Notes under the pieces: model-generated | Told to the model about the DNA's origin: nothing | Databases searched by the model: none | What the model saw: only the letters and a program-made list of their open reading frames with translations | Program-made: the position numbers and the translations under genes | NCBI GenBank assembly: GCA_029288475.1 | Contig: JARIHA010000012.1 | Coordinates: forward strand, 1 to 8,053 | Reading direction: 5' to 3' | Length of the DNA stretch: 8,053 nucleotides | Source of the DNA: Candidatus Tayloriibacteriota bacterium | Lineage (GTDB): Bacteria; Patescibacteriota; Minisyncoccia; Phycocordibacterales; JARIHA01 | In this document: positions 4,430-8,053 of the stretch, piece after piece | Numbering within the stretch: position 1 is the stretch's first letter | Layout of the letters: each line of letters opens with the position of its first letter

Positions 4430-6241
4430 TTATCCCTTTCTTCCGTGCTTTGATCGTTCTGATTCCTTGAGGTATTTCTTTCGAAGGCGGATGTTCTTCG
4501 GTGTTACTTCCAAGTAGTCATCCTCCGCCATGATTTCCATTCCTCGTTCGATAGTCATCTTGAGAGGGGGAGTAAGAATGATCAATCCGTCAGAACCTTT
4601 CTGTCGCATGTTGGTCAATGCTTTTCCCTTGATTGGATTGACGGCCATGTCATTTCCCTTAGTAACGTTTCCGATAACCATTCCTTCGTATACTTCTATA
4701 GTAGGGTCAACGTAGAGCACTCCTCGTTCCTGAAGGTTTACCAGGGAGTAGGCAACTGCCTTACCGGTTTCCATAGAAACCATCGATCCGTATTCCTGTC
4801 GCTGAATTTCTCCAACGTGATCGCGGAAATCCACAAATCGTGAAGAAAGAATTCCTTCTCCCTTGGTCTCGATCATGAATTGTCCTCGATATCCGAGCAA
4901 TGCTCGAGTAGGAGCTTCAAATACCATTCGAACGTTTTCATCTTGTTCTTTCATCTGCATCAAGAGACCACGTCGTTCCGTAAGTGTTTTGATAATAGTA
5001 CCTGAAAGCTTTGATTTTACGTCGACAATAACCTCTTCAAATGGCTCTACTTTCTTGCCATCAATTTCTTTGATAATAACCTGAGGCTGTGATACCTGAA
5101 GTTCGTATCCTTCACGACGCATGTTTTCAAGTAAGATACCAATGTGAAGCTCTCCTCGGCCGTATACCTTGAAGAAGTCGGGAGTGTTAACGTCTGCTGG
5201 TCCTCGTTCTGGAGTAAAATCAACCTTAAGACCAACGTTGATTTCAAGTTCTTTCTCAAGTCGCTCTCGAATCTGTCGTCCGGTAACAAACTTTCCTTCG
5301 CGTCCTGCAAAAGGCGAGTCGTTGACGAGGAAGTTGAGGGAGATAGTAGGCTCGTCGATCTTGATAGATGGAAGTGATTCCTGATCTGCAGTTTCGCAAA
5401 TGGTGTCTCCAATATAGATGCTTGGCAATCCTGCGATCATTACAATGTCACCGGCAACAGCTTCGTCCGTTTCCTTTCGGGCAATTCCTTCGAAAGTAAA
5501 GAGTTTGGTAATCTTTCCTGGTACGATAGATCCGTCCGGTTTCTTTACGATGAGGTTCATTCCTGACTTTATCTTTCCTTCATAGATTCTTCCAACTGCA
5601 AGTCGTCCGAGAAAGTTGTCATAGCCGAGATTGAAAGCTTGCATTCGAAGAGGCACTGCTGTATTTGAAACTGCTGGAGGAACAAGCTTGAGCACAGTAT
5701 CAAGGAGGGGAGAAAGATCTTTGCTTTCATCGGTAAGGTTCATCTTTGCAATTCCTTGTCGGCCGATAGCATATACCGTAGTAAAGTCGAGTTGTTCCTC
5801 ATTTGCTCCGAGTTCTAGGAAAAGCTCAAGCACTTCTTCGTGAGCTTCTGCTGGACGAGCCGCCGGCTTGTCGATCTTATTCAAAATAACAATTGGCTTG
5901 AGTCCAAGCTCAAGTGACTTCTTAAGCACGAAACGTGTCTGAGGCATCGGTCCTTCCTGGGCATCCACTACAAGGAGCACGGTATCAATAGATCGGAGTA
6001 CGCGTTCTACTTCAGAGCCGAAGTCAGCGTGTCCAGGCGTGTCCACGATGTTGATCTTTGTTCCTTTATAGAAAATAGAGGTGTTTTTTGCATAAATGGT
6101 AATGCCGCGCTCTTGTTCGAGAGCGTTTGAGTCCATGCTTACTCCTTCGGTAAGGCCTCCGTTCTGCTTCATCAAAGCGTCGGTGAGGGTAGTCTTTCCG
6201 TGGTCCACGTGTGCGATAATTGCGATGTTTCTTATTTCCAT
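4430..6241 (-). CDS. typA: Ribosome-associated translational GTPase TypA/BipA
   Basis: TypA binds the ribosome near the EF-G site and supports 50S assembly and growth under stress or cold. The 603-residue length is normal for the family. G-box motifs are intact: AHVDHGKTT (10-18), ERGITI with Thr47, DTPGH (67-71) and NKID (121-124). A beta-barrel domain II (~195-290) follows, then the EF-G III-like region with NDSPFAGREGKFVTGRQ, the EF-G V-like region with YGRGELHIGILLENMRREG, and the BipA-specific C-terminal domain with NMRQKGSDGLIILTPP and EVTPKNIRLRKKYL. By my reading about 21 of 34 Arg codons are CGA, suggesting high expression and an unusual codon preference. The start at 6241 gives the family's usual N-terminus (MEIRNIAIIAHVDHGKT). 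No Shine-Dalgarno is seen; the leader is predicted to be about ten bases. Confidence 0.97.
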   Translation of the reverse strand: MEIRNIAIIAHVDHGKTTLTDALMKQNGGLTEGVSMDSNALEQERGITIYAKNTSIFYKGTKINIVDTPGHADFGSEVERVLRSIDTVLLVVDAQEGPMPQTRFVLKKSLELGLKPIVILNKIDKPAARPAEAHEEVLELFLELGANEEQLDFTTVYAIGRQGIAKMNLTDESKDLSPLLDTVLKLVPPAVSNTAVPLRMQAFNLGYDNFLGRLAVGRIYEGKIKSGMNLIVKKPDGSIVPGKITKLFTFEGIARKETDEAVAGDIVMIAGLPSIYIGDTICETADQESLPSIKIDEPTISLNFLVNDSPFAGREGKFVTGRQIRERLEKELEINVGLKVDFTPERGPADVNTPDFFKVYGRGELHIGILLENMRREGYELQVSQPQVIIKEIDGKKVEPFEEVIVDVKSKLSGTIIKTLTERRGLLMQMKEQDENVRMVFEAPTRALLGYRGQFMIETKGEGILSSRFVDFRDHVGEIQRQEYGSMVSMETGKAVAYSLVNLQERGVLYVDPTIEVYEGMVIGNVTKGNDMAVNPIKGKALTNMRQKGSDGLIILTPPLKMTIERGMEIMAEDDYLEVTPKNIRLRKKYLKESERSKHGRKG

Positions 6242-6257
6242 GCTATTTTGTCGAATT

Positions 6258-6286
6258 ATTATATAAAATGAGGCTCTATTTGATAG
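6258..6286 (-). promoter_or_regulatory. typA promoter
   Basis: On the minus strand, a perfect TATAAT lies at 6263-6258. CTATCA (6286-6281, 3/6 to the -35 consensus) sits 17 bases upstream. The predicted start is near 6251, leaving a leader of about ten bases before the ATG at 6241. The -10 box is convincing; the -35 is weak. Confidence 0.5.
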
Positions 6287-6307
6287 AAAAGACCCTCAAC
6301 CGAGGGT
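6281..6307 (-). terminator. Possible small terminator or insulator hairpin upstream of typA
   Basis: ACCCTC (6292-6297) and GAGGGT (6302-6307) form a perfect 6-bp stem with a 4-base loop. On the minus strand it is followed by CTTTTCTATC; on the plus strand by GTTTCTTGTT. It resembles a short Rho-independent terminator, yet no gene on either strand ends nearby. It abuts the typA -35 region and could block antisense or read-through transcription into typA. Confidence 0.35.
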
Positions 6308-6359
6308 GTTTCTTGTTGTCCATTAAAACAAAAAAAGGCCTTTATGTCAATTTGAACCA

Positions 6360-6510
6360 TATAATTGACTATTTCCATAAATATGTTACTTTTTTTCTGA
6401 AAAGTTCTTTGCCAAACTCTTCCGAAATCTGGCCTGCAAAGGCAAGTGCGCGGACTATGGTTCGTAGTACATGGGTGCGAAACCCCTTATTCGCCCGAAG
6501 GCAATTGGAG
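6360..6510 (+). promoter_or_regulatory. Promoter region and structured leader of the 2-TM protein gene
   Basis: This covers most of the 275-base gap between typA and the next gene. A perfect TATAAT is at 6360-6365 but has no good -35. TTGACT (6365-6370) with TACTTT (6387-6392) at 16 bases is an alternative that would start RNA near 6399. The following ~110 bases are GC-richer and foldable: ACTATG/CGTAGT (6454-6459 with 6463-6468) and GG-T-GCGAA/TTCGCCC (6474-6481 with 6490-6496). TTGCC (6409-6413) can pair with GGCAA at either 6441-6445 or 6500-6504; the second copy lies two bases before the Shine-Dalgarno GGAG (6507-6510). This is compatible with a switch controlling translation, but no known riboswitch class was recognised. 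Confidence 0.35.
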
Positions 6511-6516
6511 ATAAAT

Positions 6517-7254
6517 ATGAAAAAAAGAAAATACTTTCAGGTTGCTCCTGAAATACTTAGCCACACTATAAAAGATATGGCTTGGCATCTCAGAATGCTG
6601 ATCAGATTTATAAACCGTCTTAGTGCTGTCCAGGTGCAGAAGCTGGTGACGAGAGTCTATTACGCCCTCTTTGTTCCACTCATTATTGTAAGCACGACCT
6701 TGGCGGTATTGATACTCAATCATTCTTACTTGCAAATGCTGCTTGAGGCACCATTCGGTGTAGTCATCTGCTTTTTTGTTTTTGCGGCACTGACTGCGGT
6801 GCTTCTCATCTTTCTACCAGGTTGGCTTTCGCAAGCTACCAGAAAAATCAGCGAGGTGGTTAAGAAGGCCAATGACCTCAAGCAAATCGTGGAGGTGAAT
6901 GGAGGCAATGAAGTACGCATCTCCGACTCCGATAACTTTGTCGGGGAAATTCGGAACTCATTGGTACATTGCCAGAAGCAGATTTTGAAAATTGAGATTG
7001 AAGCAATAGCTCAGAAGAGCAGGATAACAAATAACGCTCTTTCTCCAGAGGGCCGCGAGTTGGCAGCTGTTCGGCATAAATTGGCTTCCTTCGAACTCCA
7101 TCATTATTTTGTTTTAAGCAACAAAATACTCGAAATGGCGCGAGAGTTCTTCGGCAATCGAGTTGATGGTAGTAAAGGCACAAAGCAGTTTAGTGATTCT
7201 GCGAAGGCCCAAATAACCACTGACCAGGCGTTAAAAAATGGTGAGGTTGGCTGA
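6517..7254 (+). CDS. Two-transmembrane protein of unknown function
   Basis: I do not recognise this 245-residue protein. Residues 1-45 are basic and amphipathic (MKKRKYF... to ...LVTR). Two hydrophobic segments follow at ~47-68 (VYYALFVPLIIVSTTLAVLIL) and ~79-101, separated by only ten residues, so they form a hairpin with both ends probably cytoplasmic. After TM2 a charged helical region (~105-170) of possible HAMP-like character leads into a soluble tail ending in a polar linker. No catalytic motif stands out. The frame is open back to 6220, but a GGAG (6507-6510) six bases before the ATG at 6517 is the clearest Shine-Dalgarno of the main genes and sets the start. The long leader may be regulatory. 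A terminator follows 26 bases after the stop. It could be a membrane sensor or a structural anchor; the sequence does not decide. Confidence 0.75.
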   Translation: MKKRKYFQVAPEILSHTIKDMAWHLRMLIRFINRLSAVQVQKLVTRVYYALFVPLIIVSTTLAVLILNHSYLQMLLEAPFGVVICFFVFAALTAVLLIFLPGWLSQATRKISEVVKKANDLKQIVEVNGGNEVRISDSDNFVGEIRNSLVHCQKQILKIEIEAIAQKSRITNNALSPEGRELAAVRHKLASFELHHYFVLSNKILEMAREFFGNRVDGSKGTKQFSDSAKAQITTDQALKNGEVG

Positions 7255-7280
7255 TCAGAGACGGCATAACACTTTCTCAA

Positions 7281-7310
7281 ACCCCTTTCTTGGCAGAAGG
7301 GGTCTTTTTT
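7281..7310 (+). terminator. Rho-independent terminator of the 2-TM protein gene
   Basis: ACCCCTTTC (7281-7289) pairs with GAAGGGGT (7296-7303), leaving one T unpaired and a TTGGCA loop of six bases. It is followed by C and six T (7305-7310). Placed 26 bases past the stop codon at 7254, it is a classic intrinsic terminator. Confidence 0.92.
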
Positions 7311-7316
7311 ATAAAT

Positions 7317-7352
7317 AAATGACCCGCGTTTCCTGTGAAAGGCGAGTCATTT
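7317..7352. terminator. Terminator of the 129-aa gene, overlapping its stop codon
   Basis: AAATGAC (7317-7323) pairs with GTCATTT (7346-7352). The stem continues inward through CGC/GCG and TTTC/GAAA with two mismatches, and the loop is CTGT. On the minus strand it is followed by the T-rich complement of 7311-7316; on the plus strand by a short T run. The minus-strand stop codon (7347-7349) lies inside the arm, so gene and terminator overlap. With the terminator at 7281 it separates two convergent genes. Confidence 0.75.
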
Positions 7353-7736
7353 TTGCGGGGACATTTTGTCCTGTTGTTCGGTAGTCGAACCGTTTTTTTC
7401 TTTGAATCCTTGTGGATACTTCTCCATCATGAGCGAGACGGCTTGCAAGTACACATTACCTGGTACCTTCTTTCCTTTGCCTATGAGGAATATTGCTCTC
7501 TTTGGTTCATCCAGAAGCCATTCAGTGCCGTTAAAGATCAGGGAACATTTTTTCACACAACTGTTTCTGTGATAGCACGCCACGTCGACCCTGCTCGCAC
7601 TTCCTGCTCCGTGAAAATTATTAATTAAAAACTTCGGACACTTGGGGTCTTGTTCGGCCGTTCCTTGCTGAATGAATGCCAGAAAGGAAAATTCTTTTGC
7701 TGTCCAGTCATAGACAACAAATTGTGATACTTCCAT
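7347..7736 (-). CDS. Hypothetical 129-aa protein with four cysteines
   Basis: I do not recognise this protein. It has 129 residues, no signal peptide and no membrane segment. The first two thirds look like a small alpha/beta fold (VSQFVVYDW; EFSFLAFIQQ; CSLIFNGTEWLL; RAIFLIGKG). Cys33, Cys54, Cys60 and Cys64, with His42 and His56, could bind a metal, but the spacing (C-x5-C-x3-C) matches no ribbon family I know. The last ~25 residues are polar and probably disordered. Coding status is supported by a perfect minus-strand TATAAT (7785-7790) about 49 bases upstream and a terminator exactly at its end. Open frames on the plus strand overlap it but lack such signals. It follows the small membrane-peptide gene by 59 bases and may share its transcript. 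Confidence 0.6.
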   Translation of the reverse strand: MEVSQFVVYDWTAKEFSFLAFIQQGTAEQDPKCPKFLINNFHGAGSASRVDVACYHRNSCVKKCSLIFNGTEWLLDEPKRAIFLIGKGKKVPGNVYLQAVSLMMEKYPQGFKEKNGSTTEQQDKMSPQK

Positions 7737-7784
7737 AAGTTGCCTTTGTTTGGGGTTGAGTATTGAAATGTTTTACTGGCAACT

Positions 7785-7790
7785 ATTATA
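7785..7790 (-). promoter_or_regulatory. Possible -10 box for the 129-aa gene
   Basis: A perfect TATAAT is read on the minus strand, with no good -35 at 16-18 bases (that region is the end of the DUF5670-like gene). RNA would start near 7778, giving a leader of about 42 bases. A 7-bp inverted repeat flanks the leader: AGTTGCC (7784-7778, minus strand) and GGCAACT (7744-7738), the second copy ending just before the ATG. Confidence 0.4.
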
Positions 7791-7795
7791 CCATT

Positions 7796-7945
7796 TTATA
7801 GAGGGTCTCGTCCTTGGATGATTCGTATAAGAAATATGACGATGGCCACGATCAACAGAATATGGATGAAGCCTCCAAGTGTATAGGAGGTAATAAGGCC
7901 TATGGCCCATAAAATAAGGAGAATGACTGCAATGGTGATAAGCAT
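7796..7945 (-). CDS. Small DUF5670 / Lmo0937-family-like membrane peptide
   Basis: A 49-residue frame starts at the ATG at 7945 and stops at TAA (7796-7798). It reads as two hydrophobic helices joined by a glycine turn: LITIAVILLILWAIGLITSY (2-21), then TLGGFIHILLIVAIVIFLIR (22-41), and a polar end IIQGRDPL. The W-x-I-G-L-x-x-x-Y-x-x-G-G-x-I-H pattern is, from memory, the signature of the Lmo0937/DUF5670 membrane peptides, which are widespread and have no assigned reaction. It probably lies in the cytoplasmic membrane as a hairpin. No Shine-Dalgarno is seen; a CATAAT on the minus strand about 12 bases upstream is a possible -10 box. Family assignment is fairly sure; function is unknown. Confidence 0.8.
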   Translation of the reverse strand: MLITIAVILLILWAIGLITSYTLGGFIHILLIVAIVIFLIRIIQGRDPL

Positions 7946-7998
7946 ATTGATTAGTTAATTATGAATAAAATACAATCCAACAGCAGTTTAGCAGCACA

Positions 7999-8053
7999 TT
8001 ATTCCGCTTCGAACTCCTCTTCATCAAGGGGCCCTGAATGCACGCCGCTGCAC
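7999..8053 (-). CDS. C-terminal tail of a gene cut by the right edge (partial)
   Basis: The minus strand shows 17 open codons ending in TAA at 7999-8001: CSGVHSGPLDEEEFEAE. The strongly acidic end (DEEEFEAE) looks like a real C-terminus, and the local GC content is higher than in the A/T-rich spacer that follows (7946-7998). The stretch is short and other frames cannot be excluded. No function can be assigned. The spacer after it shows no terminator, so read-through into the small membrane-peptide gene is possible. Confidence 0.35.
   Translation of the reverse strand, partial: CSGVHSGPLDEEEFEAE

Noticed and set aside
6471..6500. tRNA-like T-arm (GGG, loop TGCGAAA, CCC)
   Set aside because: The loop deviates from TTCRANY, no acceptor stem partner is found about 70 bases upstream, and no anticodon arm is visible.
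6220..6516. Longer frame of the 2-TM gene starting at 6220
   Set aside because: It overlaps the start and promoter of typA, its translation looks like non-coding DNA, and a good Shine-Dalgarno marks the ATG at 6517.
6487..6735. 82-aa minus-strand frame within the 2-TM gene
   Set aside because: It lies opposite the clear membrane-protein frame and shows no start signal or recognisable domain.
7335..7628. Plus-strand frames opposite the 129-aa gene
   Set aside because: They begin inside terminators and lack promoter or terminator signals of their own, whereas the minus-strand frame has a -10 box and a fitting terminator.
1..8053. CRISPR arrays, toxin-antitoxin, restriction or phage systems
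   Set aside because: No regularly spaced direct repeats, cas, toxin, methylase or phage structural motifs were seen on either strand.

Overview
The window reads as a compact bacterial chromosome segment, most likely from the Candidate Phyla Radiation (Parcubacteria/Patescibacteria-like). This assignment is inferred from style, not from a marker gene. Support: informational genes (hisS, truB, typA) packed with short gaps, almost no Shine-Dalgarno sequences, promoters whose predicted start points fall on or near the ATG, divergent TruB and DEDD-nuclease proteins, a tiny DUF5670/Lmo0937-type membrane peptide, and Arg codon CGA dominating the two genes likely to be most expressed. No rRNA, tRNA, CRISPR array, insertion sequence or phage gene was found.

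Layout. The left edge (1-149, minus) is the N-terminus of a single-pass membrane-anchored protein, possibly a thiol oxidoreductase. Positions 150-368 are non-coding and hold a long, nearly self-complementary hairpin (214-296) behind a plausible plus-strand promoter, then a clear minus-strand terminator (316-337). From 369 to 3002 three minus-strand genes lie head to tail: a pyroglutamyl-peptidase-like protein with an apparently missing catalytic Glu, a DEDDy 3'-5' exonuclease-like protein, and histidyl-tRNA synthetase (hisS). hisS and truB (3071-3871, plus) diverge from a 68-77 bp spacer that seems to give near-leaderless transcripts both ways. A small glycine-tailed RRM RNA-binding protein follows (4015-4326, plus), with its own promoter and foldable 5' and 3' UTRs. 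It converges on typA/bipA (4430-6241, minus) through a perfect 19-bp bidirectional terminator. A 2-TM protein of unknown function follows (6517-7254, plus), with a structured leader and the only good Shine-Dalgarno of the main genes. The right end has three minus-strand items: a 129-aa unknown protein, a 49-aa DUF5670-like membrane peptide, and the acidic C-terminal tail of a gene cut by the window edge.

How the genes fit together. Most named genes serve translation or RNA: HisRS charges tRNA, TruB makes tRNA pseudouridine-55, TypA is a ribosome-associated GTPase linked to stress and cold assembly, and the RRM protein is probably an RNA chaperone. The DEDDy nuclease sits 21 bp behind hisS, so the two are probably co-transcribed. 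I see no clear defence or mobile system. The most interesting signals are RNA-level: the 214-296 hairpin, the folded leader and trailer of the RRM gene, the switch-like leader of the 2-TM gene, and the leaderless promoter architecture.
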